Assembly: GCA_016935365.1 (NCBI GenBank)
Contig: JAFGRB010000047.1
Coordinates: 1-49,367 of the forward strand
DNA length: 49,367 bases
DNA from: Deltaproteobacteria bacterium
Lineage (GTDB): Bacteria; Myxococcota; B64-G9
Direction: 5' to 3'
Made by a program: the position numbers and the translations under genes. Below, in pieces: positions 40,982 through 49,367 of this stretch (its first letter is position 1; every line of letters starts with the position of its first letter). Below the pieces are notes generated by a model, which was given only the letters and a program-made list of their open reading frames with translations, was not told the origin of the DNA and made no database searches.

Positions 40982-42256
40982 TCAGCGGACCGTCACCGGC
41001 GGCCGGGCCCGGCTGCGGTGGATGTCGGCCCCGAGGCTTCTGAGCTTCGCATCCAGACGCTGGTAGCCGCGATCCAGGTGATAGACCCGGTGGACCTCGG
41101 TCGTGCCCTCGGCCACCAGGCCGGCCAGCACGAGGCTCGCGCTGGCGCGCAGATCGGTGGCCATGACCGGCGCGCCGGAGAGCTTGTCGACGCCCCGCAC
41201 GATGGCCCGGCCCCCGTCCTGCTTGATCTGGGCGCCCATGCGCCGGAGCCCGAGCGCGTGCATGAAGCGGTTCTCGAAGATGCGCTCGGCGATCACCGAG
41301 GTGCCGTCGGCCAGGCACATCAGGGCCATGAACTGGGCCTGCATGTCGGTCGGGAAGCCCGGGTGGGGCTGGGTGGCCACGTCGACCGCCCGCAGCCGCT
41401 GCGGGCTGCGGACCCAGACCCCGCCGTCCCGCTCGGCGATCTCCACCCCCGCCTCGCGGAGCTTGCCGACCAGGGCCGTGAGGTGGCCGAGGACCGCTCC
41501 GCGGATGCAGACCCGCCCCTTGCCGATCGCCGCGGCGATCATCAGCGTCCCGGCCTCGATGCGGTCCGGGATCACGCTGCAGTCGAGCGGGCCGAGCTCG
41601 TCCACGCCCTGGATGCGCAGGGTCTTGGTGCCGGCGCCCTCGATGCGGGCGCCCATGGCGCACAGCGCCTCGGCCAGCTGCAGAACCTCCGGCTCGCGGG
41701 CCGCGTTCTCGAGCACCGTCTCGCCCTTGGCGAGCACGCTGGCCATCAGCAGGTTCTCGGTCCCGGTGACGGTCGGCAGGTCGAAGACGATCGTCGCCCC
41801 GCGGAGCTGCCTCGCCCGCGCCTCGACGTAGCCGTGCGCCAGGCTGACCCTCGCGCCCAGCTTCTCCAGGCCCATCAGGTGCTGGTCCACGGGCCGGGCG
41901 CCGATCGCACAGCCGCCGGGCAGCGAGACCCGGGCCCGACCGTAGCGCGCCACCAGCGGGCCCAGGCACAGCACCGAGGCGCGCATGGTCTTGACCAGGT
42001 CGTAGGGCGCCTCGTGGCGGCTGAGCGCCCGGGTCGAGATGCGAACCCGGGAGCGGGACCGCTCGACCTCGGCGCCCAACCCCTCGAGCAGCTTGCAGGT
42101 CGTGGCCACGTCCACCAGATCGGGTACGTTGCCGATCTCGTGCTCGCCGCGGGCCAGGATGCTCGCGATGAGCAGCGGCAAGGCGGCGTTCTTGGCCCCC
42201 GAGACCTCGACCTCGCCATCGAGCTTGCAGCCGCCGCGGATCACGATCTTCTGCAT
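40982..42256 (-). CDS. murA: MurA, UDP-N-acetylglucosamine 1-carboxyvinyltransferase
   Basis: 424 residues from ATG 42256 (frame open to 42316). First committed step of peptidoglycan synthesis: transfers enolpyruvate from PEP to UDP-GlcNAc. Motifs: [20 protein letters not shown] (K22/N23), catalytic loop [17 protein letters not shown] with Cys116 (fosfomycin target), [15 protein letters not shown] near 300. Full length. Separated from prmC by 145 bp without recognisable features. Confidence 0.97.
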   Translation of the reverse strand: MQKIVIRGGCKLDGEVEVSGAKNAALPLLIASILARGEHEIGNVPDLVDVATTCKLLEGLGAEVERSRSRVRISTRALSRHEAPYDLVKTMRASVLCLGPLVARYGRARVSLPGGCAIGARPVDQHLMGLEKLGARVSLAHGYVEARARQLRGATIVFDLPTVTGTENLLMASVLAKGETVLENAAREPEVLQLAEALCAMGARIEGAGTKTLRIQGVDELGPLDCSVIPDRIEAGTLMIAAAIGKGRVCIRGAVLGHLTALVGKLREAGVEIAERDGGVWVRSPQRLRAVDVATQPHPGFPTDMQAQFMALMCLADGTSVIAERIFENRFMHALGLRRMGAQIKQDGGRAIVRGVDKLSGAPVMATDLRASASLVLAGLVAEGTTEVHRVYHLDRGYQRLDAKLRSLGADIHRSRARPPVTVR

Positions 42257-42401
42257 GCCTTCCGCCTCGAGAATCTCCCGCAGGGGGAGAGCGAATCCTG
42301 GGCGCTCCTCGAACATGCCCGATGTCGATGCAAGCGCCGCGCCAGCCCTCGCAGCGCCGGATTTCGCTGGGCTTCGAGCACGCGCATGCCGTCAGCTCGC
42401 G

Positions 42402-43271
42402 TCATGGCAGACACGCGCCCACGACACGCGCAAGGCCTGCCAGGTCGCGCCGCGTCTCGACTGCGCCCAGGCCGGCCTGTCGGCAGAGCCGGGCGACCGC
42501 CTCGGCCTGCCCTGCGCCCACCTCGAGCAGGAGCCAGCCGCCTGGACGCAGGTGCGCGCAGGCGCTAGAGACCATGCGCCTCAAGGTCGCAAGGCCGTCC
42601 GGGCCGCCGTCCAGGGCGCCGAGCGGCTCGTGGCCGCGGACATCGGCCGGCAGCGAGGCGAGCTCGCCGCTGGGGATGTACGGCAGGTTGGCCACCAGCA
42701 GATCCGCTCGCCCCTCGACGGGCTGCAGCAGATCGCCGCAGCGCACATCGACCCGCCCGTCGAAGCCCAGCCTGGCCAGGTTCTCGGCCGCCAGCGAGCA
42801 GGCGTCCGCGTCCCGATCGACCGCCGTGCCCCGGGCGCCCGGGAACTGCTGCGCCAGGGCGCAGGCCAGGCAGCCCGAGCCCGTGCCCACGTCCGCGAAG
42901 CACTCGAGCGCCCGGTCCCGGAAGAGATCGACCGCCCACTCGACCAGCGTCTCCGTGTCCGGCCTGGGGATGAGCACCCGCCGGTCGACCCGGATCGGCA
43001 GAGACCAGAACTCGCGCTCGCCCACCAGGTAGGCCACCGGCTCGTGCCCCGCGCGGCGGCGGACGAGCTCGCGGTAGCGATCCAGCTCGCCCTCCGACAG
43101 GGGGCGATCGAAGTCCATGTACAGCCGGACCCGATCGCAGCCGAGCACCGCGGCCAGCAGCACCTGGGCGTCGAGCCGGGCGGCGGCCCGATCCAGCTCG
43201 AGCTTCTCGCACAGGAAGCCCTCGGCCTTGCGGAGCACGTCGAGGAGCGTCTGCGGCCCGCCGGGCGGCAT
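42402..43271 (-). CDS. prmC: PrmC, release factor glutamine methyltransferase
   Basis: 289 residues. Methylates the Gln of the GGQ motif in release factors, encoded next to prfA as usual. N-terminal helical domain, then RVLIPRPDTETLVEW, SAM motif FADVGTGSGCLACALA, and the catalytic tetrapeptide as NLPY (195-198) rather than NPPY. Start lies one base after the prfA stop. Confidence 0.95.
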   Translation of the reverse strand: MPPGGPQTLLDVLRKAEGFLCEKLELDRAAARLDAQVLLAAVLGCDRVRLYMDFDRPLSEGELDRYRELVRRRAGHEPVAYLVGEREFWSLPIRVDRRVLIPRPDTETLVEWAVDLFRDRALECFADVGTGSGCLACALAQQFPGARGTAVDRDADACSLAAENLARLGFDGRVDVRCGDLLQPVEGRADLLVANLPYIPSGELASLPADVRGHEPLGALDGGPDGLATLRRMVSSACAHLRPGGWLLLEVGAGQAEAVARLCRQAGLGAVETRRDLAGLARVVGACLP

Positions 43272-43272
43272 C

Positions 43273-44340
43273 TCAAGAGGTCCCGCCCTTGAGGGCCTCG
43301 GCCTGGTAGTGCGCCTTGAGCGAGTCGATGATCTCGTCCAGCTCGCCCTCGATCAGGCGATCGAGCTTGTGGAGGGTGAGCGAGATGCGGTGATCCGTCA
43401 CCCGGTTCTGGGGGAAGTTGTAGGTGCGAATCTTCTCGGCCCGGTCCCCGGTGCCGACCATCGTGCGCCGGTCCTCGCTGCGCGCAGCTTGCTGCTCGGC
43501 CAGCTTCTTCTCGTAGAGCCTCGCCCGGAGCACCTTCATGGCCTTGGCCTTGTTCTTGATCTGGGAGCGCTCGTCCTGGCACTGGACGGTCATCCCCGAC
43601 GGGATGTGGGTGATGCGGACCGCCGAGTCGGTCGTGTTGACGCCCTGGCCCCCCGGGCCACCGGCGCGACAGACGCTGATCTCCAGGTCCCGCTCGTCGA
43701 TCGACACGTCCACCTCGTCCGCCTCGGGCAGCACCGCCACGGTCACCGTGGAGGTGTGGATGCGCCCCTGGCTCTCGGTGACCGGCACGCGCTGGACGCG
43801 GTGCACGCCGCCCTCGAACTTCATCGTGCTGTAGACCCGCTCCCCGCTCAGCAGGGCGACCACCTCCTTGAAGCCGCCGGCGCTGGCCAGGCTCTCGCTC
43901 ATCAGCTCGACTTTCCAGCCGCGTTGCTCGGCGTAGCGCGAGTACATGCGGAAGAGGTCGGCGGCGAACAGGGCCGCCTCCTCGCCGCCGGCGCCGGCGC
44001 GGATCTCGAGCAGGATGTTCTTGGCGTCCCGCGGGTCGTCCGGCAGCAGCAGGACCTTGAGCTGGCGCTCGAGCTCCTGCTTGCGGCGCTCGAGCGCCGG
44101 CAGCTCGGCGGCCGCCAGCTCGGCGAGGTCGCCGTCGCCCTCGCGCACGAGCTCCTGGTTGCCCCGGATGTCCTTCTCGACTTTCCGAAAGCTCCGAAAG
44201 CAGGCGACGATCTCCTCGAGGCCCTTGCGCTCGCGGGCGATCTTCTGCAGCCGGGCCGGATCGGAGTAGACGGCCGGATCCTGGAGCAAGCGGCCCAGCT
44301 CCTCGTAACGGGATTCGACTTCTTCGAGCTTCGCGAACAC
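43273..44340 (-). CDS. prfA: PrfA, peptide chain release factor 1
   Basis: 355 residues from a GTG start. Class I release factor: PxT codon-recognition motif as PVT (186-188) and hydrolytic GGQ at 230-232 (RAGGPGGQGVN). Reads UAA/UAG. Flanked by the DUF1385 gene and prmC. Confidence 0.98.
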   Translation of the reverse strand: MFAKLEEVESRYEELGRLLQDPAVYSDPARLQKIARERKGLEEIVACFRSFRKVEKDIRGNQELVREGDGDLAELAAAELPALERRKQELERQLKVLLLPDDPRDAKNILLEIRAGAGGEEAALFAADLFRMYSRYAEQRGWKVELMSESLASAGGFKEVVALLSGERVYSTMKFEGGVHRVQRVPVTESQGRIHTSTVTVAVLPEADEVDVSIDERDLEISVCRAGGPGGQGVNTTDSAVRITHIPSGMTVQCQDERSQIKNKAKAMKVLRARLYEKKLAEQQAARSEDRRTMVGTGDRAEKIRTYNFPQNRVTDHRISLTLHKLDRLIEGELDEIIDSLKAHYQAEALKGGTS

Positions 44341-44358
44341 GCCTTATGGCTCCCGGCC

Positions 44359-45501
44359 TCAGCCCGCTTCGCCGAGCTCCTCGACCACCGCGTCGAAGTC
44401 GCAGAAGACATTCAGCCCGTCGGCCGCCTCGCCGTCCGCAGCCCCCACCCGCTCCCGCCAGAGGGTCTTTCGCAGCGAGGTGAGCGCGATTTCGAGCTGG
44501 TCGTCCGACGGCGGGCGGGTCGTCAGACGCTGGATGAACATACCGGGCCAGGCCAGGGCGCGCGCCCACCAGCGATCCAGGTACTTGCTCGTGAAGCGCT
44601 GGAACTCGTAGGCCAGCCCGGCGATCGGAAAGAGCAGCGGCAGCTTGATGAGCACGTAGATGACGTGATCGAGCCAGGTGATCCCGGTCGGCTCGCCGAG
44701 CAGCCAGATCAGCAGGGGAAAGACCAGGGCGAAGACCAGGATCGACAGCAGGATGACCATGATCAGGAAGGTGGTGCCGCAGCGGGGATGCAGGGGGATG
44801 TGCTGGCGGGCGTACTCGACGGTCAGGGGCTGGCCGGCCTCGTAGGTGTAGATGGACTGGTGCTCGGCGCCGTGGAACTCGAAGACCCGGCGCACGTCCT
44901 TCATCAGGGAGATCAGCGCGATGTAGCCGATGAAGACCCCCAGCTTGACCACGCCCACGATGGCGTGGAAGCTGAGCTCCTCGACCGTGAGCTCGCGGCC
45001 GGCGAGCAGGCTGCCGAGCCAGACGGCCATGTGCGGCAGGGCGATGAAGAGCCCGATCCCCAGCCCCAGGGCGAAGATCACCGTGGCCCAGATGGCAAAG
45101 TCGGAGCTGTCCTTGCGGGCCGCGTCCAGATCGAGCGCCCCGGCCTGCGCACCGGCCTCGCCCCCGGCCGCCTCGCCGTCCGCCGCCTGCTTCTCGAGGT
45201 CGGCCATGGCGATCCGGGCGGAGAAGTTCAGCGCCGAGATGCCGTTGACCAGCGACTCCAGCAGAACGAGGCTGCCGCGGATGAAGGGCCAGCGCAGCAT
45301 CTTCCAGCCGGCCAGCAAGGGGCGCCAGGGGGACTCGCGCAGCACGATCTCGCCGCTGGCGCGGCGGACCGCCACGGCGAAGCTGTTCGGAGAGCGCATC
45401 ATCACGCCCTCCATGACCGCCTGACCGCCGACCTTGATGGGGTCTTCCGAGCGCTTGCTTTCAGGACATCGGGTGAACATCCGGCGGGCCGTCCATGCCA
45501 C
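44359..45501 (-). CDS. DUF1385 (YqhQ-like) membrane protein
   Basis: 380 residues (ATG 45480 also possible). Signature VGGQAVMEGVMMRSPNSFAVAVR near the N-terminus, several transmembrane helices (ATVIFALGLGIGLFIALPHM; FHAIVGVVKLGVFIGYIALIS; TTFLIMVILLSILVFALVFPLLIWLL) and the conserved FHGAEHQSIYTYEAG / HPRCGTTF. An Ala/Gly/Asp-rich cytoplasmic loop at about 105-130 is lineage-specific. Function unknown; commonly adjacent to rpmE/prfA. Confidence 0.93.
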   Translation of the reverse strand: MAWTARRMFTRCPESKRSEDPIKVGGQAVMEGVMMRSPNSFAVAVRRASGEIVLRESPWRPLLAGWKMLRWPFIRGSLVLLESLVNGISALNFSARIAMADLEKQAADGEAAGGEAGAQAGALDLDAARKDSSDFAIWATVIFALGLGIGLFIALPHMAVWLGSLLAGRELTVEELSFHAIVGVVKLGVFIGYIALISLMKDVRRVFEFHGAEHQSIYTYEAGQPLTVEYARQHIPLHPRCGTTFLIMVILLSILVFALVFPLLIWLLGEPTGITWLDHVIYVLIKLPLLFPIAGLAYEFQRFTSKYLDRWWARALAWPGMFIQRLTTRPPSDDQLEIALTSLRKTLWRERVGAADGEAADGLNVFCDFDAVVEELGEAG

Positions 45502-45525
45502 TCGCGGGCGTCGCCTCGAGCTGGG

Positions 45526-45753
45526 CTAGGACTCGTTCTGATCGTCTGCCTTCTCGCTCAGACCGTACTTGCGCCGGAAGCGCTCGACCCGGCCTGCGCT
45601 GTCGACCAGCTTCTGCTTGCCGGTGAAGAAGGGATGGCAGTTGGAGCAGATGTCGACCTTGAAGCTGCCGCGCGTCGAGCGCGTCTTGATCACGTTGCCG
45701 CAGGCGCACTCCACGGTGGCATCGACGTACTTGGGATGGATCTTTTCCTTCAT
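45526..45753 (-). CDS. rpmE: Ribosomal protein bL31 (zinc-binding form)
   Basis: 75 residues from ATG 45753. [20 protein letters not shown] with C16, C18, C36 and C39 (CxC and CxxC), so it is the zinc-containing C+ type. Longer frame to 45834 discarded because it covers the promoter at 45807-45834. Confidence 0.97.
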   Translation of the reverse strand: MKEKIHPKYVDATVECACGNVIKTRSTRGSFKVDICSNCHPFFTGKQKLVDSAGRVERFRRKYGLSEKADDQNES

Positions 45754-45775
45754 CGCAATTGGCCTCGACTTTTCG

Positions 45776-45799
45776 CCCGGCGGATCGACCGCCACCGGG
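45776..45799 (-). other. Hairpin at the 5' end of the rpmE transcript
   Basis: GGCGG-(5 nt)-CCGCC (45779-45793) extended by CCC/GGG with a 3-nt bulge. It begins at the predicted start point (~45800) and may stabilise or regulate the rpmE leader. Confidence 0.45.
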
Positions 45800-45806
45800 T
45801 CGAGAC

Positions 45807-45834
45807 ATTCTACGCGCAGCGGGCCCGGTGTCAA
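45807..45834 (-). promoter_or_regulatory. Strong sigma70-type promoter of rpmE operon
   Basis: Minus strand TTGACA (45834-45829), 16-bp spacer, TAGAAT (45812-45807; 5 of 6). Likely drives rpmE-DUF1385-prfA-prmC-murA. Confidence 0.75.
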
Positions 45835-45867
45835 GGGCCTAGAGAGCCCAGAGAGGACCTAGCCGTG

Positions 45868-45896
45868 TTGACTGCCGGCCTGCCCGCCCATAGGAT
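45868..45896 (+). promoter_or_regulatory. Sigma70-type promoter of the Cys-rich lipoprotein gene
   Basis: TTGACT (45868-45873), 17-bp spacer, TAGGAT (45891-45896). Predicted start about 45904, some 48 nt before ATG 45952. Confidence 0.55.
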
Positions 45897-45951
45897 GGGG
45901 GCACCACGACTGGCAACCCGCCCCGAGGGAGCGGGTGAAAGGAAGACGGTC

Positions 45952-48900
45952 ATGAAGCGCGTGTGGACGACGATCCTCGGACTTTTCCTCCTGCTCGCAT
46001 GCCCGCTGCTCTCGGGCTGCGACGGCGGGGGCGCCGACTGCGGCAACGGGAAAGTCGAGGGCGACGAGGCCTGCGACGGATCTGACCTCAACGCCAGGAC
46101 CTGCACGTCCTTCGGCTTCACCGGCGGCGATCTGGCCTGCAACGACGACTGCACCTTCGACACCTCGGGCTGCACCGCGGACACGCTGTGCGGCAACGAT
46201 CAGCTCGACTTCGGCGAGTACTGCGACGGGGACCTGCTCAACGGCAAGGACTGCACCGATCTCGGCTTCCACAGCGGCGTGCTGGCCTGCAAGGACGACT
46301 GCACCTTCGACCTGAGCGGCTGCCGGGGCGCGGATCCGTGCGGCAACGGGCAGCTCGATCCGAACGAGGACTGCGACGACGATCTCTTCGGGGACAAGAC
46401 CTGCGCGGACTACGGCTTCGACGAGGGCGACCTCGCCTGCAACAGCGACTGCAGCATCAACACCAGCGGCTGCAGGCACGTCGACCCGTGCGGCAACGGC
46501 GAGCTCGACGTCGGCGAGGACTGCGACGGCAATCCGGTCGAGCACGAGAGCTGCGAGGGCCTGGGCTTCGCCAGCGGCGAGCTCGTCTGCGACGGGGACT
46601 GCCACTACGACACCTCGGGCTGCATCTCGTGCGGCAACGGCCGGCTCGACCCGGACGAGGACTGCGACGGCAACCCGGTCACCCACCAGAGCTGCGAGGG
46701 CCTGGGCTTCGCGAGCGGCACGCTCGCCTGCGACGGCGAGTGCCACTTCGACACCATCGACTGCGAGGGCGAGGATCCCTGCGGCAACGGCGAGATCGAC
46801 GCCGGCGAGGACTGCGACGGCGAGAACCTCGACGACAAGGACTGCCGCTCGCTGGGCTTCATCGGCGGCGCGCTGGACTGCCATGACGACTGCAGCTTCG
46901 ACACCTCCGACTGCATCGAGAACCCTTGCGGCAACGGCCAGATCGACACCGGCGAGGACTGCGACGGCAACCCCGTGACCCACGCGAGCTGCACGGACCT
47001 CGGCTTCGCCGAGGGCGAGCTCGCCTGCACGCCGAGCTGCAGCTACGACACGAGCGGCTGCGCGGGCTGCCTCGACGACGCCCTGGAGGAGAACGACGCG
47101 CTGATCGACGCCGCGCCCCTCGGCGCCGGCAGCCACGCGCTGCGCTTCTGCGGCCAGCTCGCCGAGGAGGAGGACTGGTTCGCGGTCGACCTGCTCTCCG
47201 GCCAGCTCCTGCTGGTCGTCATGCGCTTCGTCCACGCCCGGCTCGACCTGGATCTGTGGCTCTACGACGCCCAGGAGCAGCAGCTCGACTCCTCGCTCAG
47301 CTATGAGGACCGGGAGTCGGTCCACTTCACGGCCGGGGCCGATCAGACGGTGTATGTGAAGGTGGACTCCTCCCGCCTGGGCGACGCGGACTACGACCTC
47401 AGCGTGCTGCTCGACCCCGATTGCGTGATCGACGACGAGTGCGGGGCCGGGGAGATCTGCACCGACGGCGTCTGCGAGATCGGCTGCCGCGAGGACGAAG
47501 ACTGCCAGGGAGAGGGCGAGATCTGCTTCCAGTCGACCTGCATCGTGCCGGAGTGCACCCAGCACCGCGACTGCAGCCCGGGCCAGATCTGCATCGACTA
47601 CGCCTGCCAGGACTTCAGCTGCTCGGACGACGTGGACTGCCCGGACGGCCTGCGCTGCGACCAGGCCGGCGCCTGCGTGGAGTGCCTCTCTCCCGCGGAC
47701 TGCCCGGACGAGACGGTTTTCGACTGCATCGACGCCCTGTGCGTGCTCGACTGCGCCGAGGACAGCTACGAGCCGAACTCGAGCCCGGACATGGCCGCCG
47801 ACGTCGCCGCGCCGCTCACCGAGCCGGATCTCACGCTCTGCGGGCAGCGCGACGAGGACTGGTTCCGGCTCGATCTGCTCGCCTCGGAGCGCTACTCTTT
47901 CGACTTCACCTTCCTGCACGCCGACGGCGACATCGACGCCTACCTCTACACCGCCGGAGACCTGCTCAGCTCGGTGGTCCGCGGCGCGTCGACGACCGAT
48001 GACGAGTCGTTCTCCTACGCCGTGCCCGCGGACGGCGGCGGCACCTACTACGTGCGGGTGCGGCTGTACAGCTCCGATGTCTACACCCAGACCTACGACC
48101 TGGCGATCGCCGACGTGGGGCCGATCGAGTGCTTCGATCACTTCGACTGCACGCCCGGTCAGATCTGCGAGGACTACGCCTGCGTCGACTTCACCTGCGA
48201 CGCGAACCACACATGCCCGGACGGGCTGGTCTGCGACTCGGGCACCTGCGTCGAGTGCATCTCGCCGGCCGACTGCCCGGACGAGACGGCCTTCACCTGC
48301 GAGGCGAGCCGCTGCGTGCTCGACTGCATCGAGGACGCCTTCGAGCCAAACTCGAGCGCCGCGGACGCGGTCGTGCTCGGCCTGCCCGCGACGGAAGCCG
48401 ATCTGACGCTCTGCGGCCAGCGCGACGAGGACTGGTTCCAGATCGAGCTCGACGAGCTGACCCGCTACGGCTTCGACTTCCTCTTCACGCACGCCGACGG
48501 CGACATCGACGCCTACCTCTACGCGGCCGGAGACACGAGCACGGCCCTCGCGCGCGGCTACAGCTCGACCGACGACGAGTTCTTCGCCTACCCCGTGCCC
48601 GCGGGCCAGGGCGGCACCTACCTGGTCCGGGTGCGCCTGTTCAGCACGGGCGTCTGGCGGCAGAGCTACGACATGGCCATCAGCGCCCAGGGTGTGGTGG
48701 ACTGCTTCGAGGACGCCGACTGCACGGGCGCGGGCGAGCTATGCATCGACAACGCCTGCATCGTGCCCGAGTGCCAGACGGACGCCGACTGCCAGCCCGA
48801 CCAGGCCTGCCGGGACTACGCCTGCGTCGCGCGCCCGACCGGCGACGTGTGCGCCGATCCCATCCTGGCGACCGAGCTGCCCTTCGCGGTCACCGGCTTC

Positions 48901-49239
48901 GACATCGATCCGTTCAACCCGGACCTGGAGTGGGCGGACCGGACCTGCACCGGCTATGGCACCCGGGGCAAGGACGTCATCTTCCGCGTGGATCTGACAA
49001 GCGGCGAGACCGTGACCGCCACGGCCTCGGGCAGCTACGATCTCTCGCTCTACATCACGGCGGACTGCTCGACCTCGCCCATGCCCGTCTCGGCCTGCCT
49101 GGACGGCTCCGACAGCTTCTCGGAGGAGACGGTCTCCTACCAGGCGAGCACCGACGAGACCGTGTATGTCGTGGTGGACTACTTCCTGGACGGCCCGACG
49201 AGCGGGACCTTCGACCTGAGCATCGACAGCGGCCTGTAG
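45952..49239 (+). CDS. Large Cys-rich lipoprotein with seven myxo-disulfide repeats and PPC-like domains
   Basis: 1,095 residues from ATG 45952. Lipoprotein signal MKRVWTTILGLFLLLACPLL with lipobox LSGC. Residues about 30-365 hold seven repeats of about 45 residues, CGNGxxDxGExCDG...C...LGFxxGxLxCxxxCxxDTSGC, matching the myxobacterial Cys-rich repeat family. Then come three beta-sandwich modules resembling pre-peptidase C-terminal (PPC) domains (EPNSS...LCGQRDEDWFRLDL...DGDIDAYLY) separated by Cys-rich linkers (CxxGxICxDYACxxFxC), and a final PPC-like domain. Probably a surface protein with many disulfides; ligand unknown. The longer upstream frame from 43117 is antisense to other genes and rejected. 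Confidence 0.88.
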   Translation: MKRVWTTILGLFLLLACPLLSGCDGGGADCGNGKVEGDEACDGSDLNARTCTSFGFTGGDLACNDDCTFDTSGCTADTLCGNDQLDFGEYCDGDLLNGKDCTDLGFHSGVLACKDDCTFDLSGCRGADPCGNGQLDPNEDCDDDLFGDKTCADYGFDEGDLACNSDCSINTSGCRHVDPCGNGELDVGEDCDGNPVEHESCEGLGFASGELVCDGDCHYDTSGCISCGNGRLDPDEDCDGNPVTHQSCEGLGFASGTLACDGECHFDTIDCEGEDPCGNGEIDAGEDCDGENLDDKDCRSLGFIGGALDCHDDCSFDTSDCIENPCGNGQIDTGEDCDGNPVTHASCTDLGFAEGELACTPSCSYDTSGCAGCLDDALEENDALIDAAPLGAGSHALRFCGQLAEEEDWFAVDLLSGQLLLVVMRFVHARLDLDLWLYDAQEQQLDSSLSYEDRESVHFTAGADQTVYVKVDSSRLGDADYDLSVLLDPDCVIDDECGAGEICTDGVCEIGCREDEDCQGEGEICFQSTCIVPECTQHRDCSPGQICIDYACQDFSCSDDVDCPDGLRCDQAGACVECLSPADCPDETVFDCIDALCVLDCAEDSYEPNSSPDMAADVAAPLTEPDLTLCGQRDEDWFRLDLLASERYSFDFTFLHADGDIDAYLYTAGDLLSSVVRGASTTDDESFSYAVPADGGGTYYVRVRLYSSDVYTQTYDLAIADVGPIECFDHFDCTPGQICEDYACVDFTCDANHTCPDGLVCDSGTCVECISPADCPDETAFTCEASRCVLDCIEDAFEPNSSAADAVVLGLPATEADLTLCGQRDEDWFQIELDELTRYGFDFLFTHADGDIDAYLYAAGDTSTALARGYSSTDDEFFAYPVPAGQGGTYLVRVRLFSTGVWRQSYDMAISAQGVVDCFEDADCTGAGELCIDNACIVPECQTDADCQPDQACRDYACVARPTGDVCADPILATELPFAVTGFDIDPFNPDLEWADRTCTGYGTRGKDVIFRVDLTSGETVTATASGSYDLSLYITADCSTSPMPVSACLDGSDSFSEETVSYQASTDETVYVVVDYFLDGPTSGTFDLSIDSGL

Positions 49240-49367
49240 ATCGCCAGCAGCAGAGATGGCCGCGCCCCTTCAGGGCGCGTAAATAATCAACCTCGCCCAG
49301 AGGGCGAGGTATTAGGAAGCCCCCTCCAAAGGGGGCTTGCACGTCTGGAAGGCCCCGCTGGGGCCTC
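49240..49367 (+). other. Array of four consecutive hairpins downstream of the Cys-rich gene
   Basis: Perfect stems: CGCGCCC/GGGCGCG (49261-49279), CCTCGCCC/GGGCGAGG (49291-49309), AAGCCCCC/GGGGGCTT (49317-49338), GGCCCC/GGGGCC (49351-49365). The first can terminate the upstream gene; the rest continue to the window edge and may be a structured RNA, a stack of terminators or part of a mobile palindromic element. No ORF seen. Confidence 0.7.

Noticed and set aside
43117..45951. Long N-terminal extension of the Cys-rich protein
   Set aside because: It runs antisense through prfA, DUF1385 and rpmE; the signal peptide starts at 45952.
45859..48492. 877-codon frame on the minus strand opposite the Cys-rich lipoprotein
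   Set aside because: Val/Ala-rich antisense shadow; the plus-strand gene has a signal peptide, lipobox and ordered repeats.
49261..49367. CRISPR array at the right edge
   Set aside because: The four hairpins have different arm sequences and irregular spacing, so there is no repeated unit.

Overview
The window is high-GC DNA, densely packed with genes that often overlap by 1-8 nt. It carries a nearly complete type IVa pilus (T4aP) locus followed by a conserved housekeeping block. A PilGHI-type ABC exporter beside pilA, two PilS/PilR-like pairs and Cys-rich 'myxo disulfide' repeats together point to a myxobacterium-like lineage (Myxococcota, former Deltaproteobacteria). That placement is an inference from gene content.

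Layout from left to right. (1) 1-3903, minus: an XRE-type regulator gene leads pilM-pilN-pilO-pilP-pilQ; pilQ runs off the left end. (2) 4067-4408, minus: a small repeat-bearing lipoprotein with its own sigma70-type promoter. (3) 4531-11553, minus: fimU-pilV-pilW-pilX-pilY1, the minor-pilin priming complex, with a sigma54 promoter in front and a strong hairpin terminator behind. (4) 11725-18009, minus: a tightly coupled operon of sugar epimerase, hexapeptide acyltransferase, polyprenyl-phosphate-sugar-synthase-like GT2, prepilin peptidase PilD, sensor kinase and sigma54 response regulator. (5) 18325-25445, plus: pilA (sigma54 promoter, strong terminator), pilGHI, then two polytopic GT-C-like proteins. 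(6) 25456-27222, minus: three pilin-like genes whose sigma54 promoter is 15/16 identical to that of pilA. (7) 27415-34217, minus: pilB-pilT-pilC-pilS-pilR. (8) 34330-39314, minus: a lipoprotein, a PaaK/CapK-like adenylate-forming enzyme, a membrane-anchored small protein, an HtrA protease and RibF. (9) 39436-40919: a lytic transglycosylase and, divergently, a PilZ-like protein preceded by a structured leader ending in an intrinsic terminator. (10) 40982-45753, minus: rpmE-DUF1385-prfA-prmC-murA. (11) 45952-49239, plus: a 1,095-residue Cys-rich lipoprotein, followed by an array of four hairpins.

How it works together: PilB/PilT drive extension and retraction through PilC, and PilMNOP links them to the PilQ secretin. 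FimU/PilV/PilW/PilX/PilY1 prime the fibre, PilD matures the prepilins, and the PilS/PilR-type pairs plausibly act on the three sigma54 promoters. The DPM-like GT2, epimerase and acyltransferase beside PilD, with two GT-C-like proteins beside pilA, suggest a pilus-dedicated O-glycosylation route (inference). The most interesting regulatory signals are the attenuator-like leader of the PilZ gene, a pentanucleotide repeat inside the pilX leader codons, shared sigma54 promoters, and a hairpin-rich block inserted in frame in one GT-C gene.
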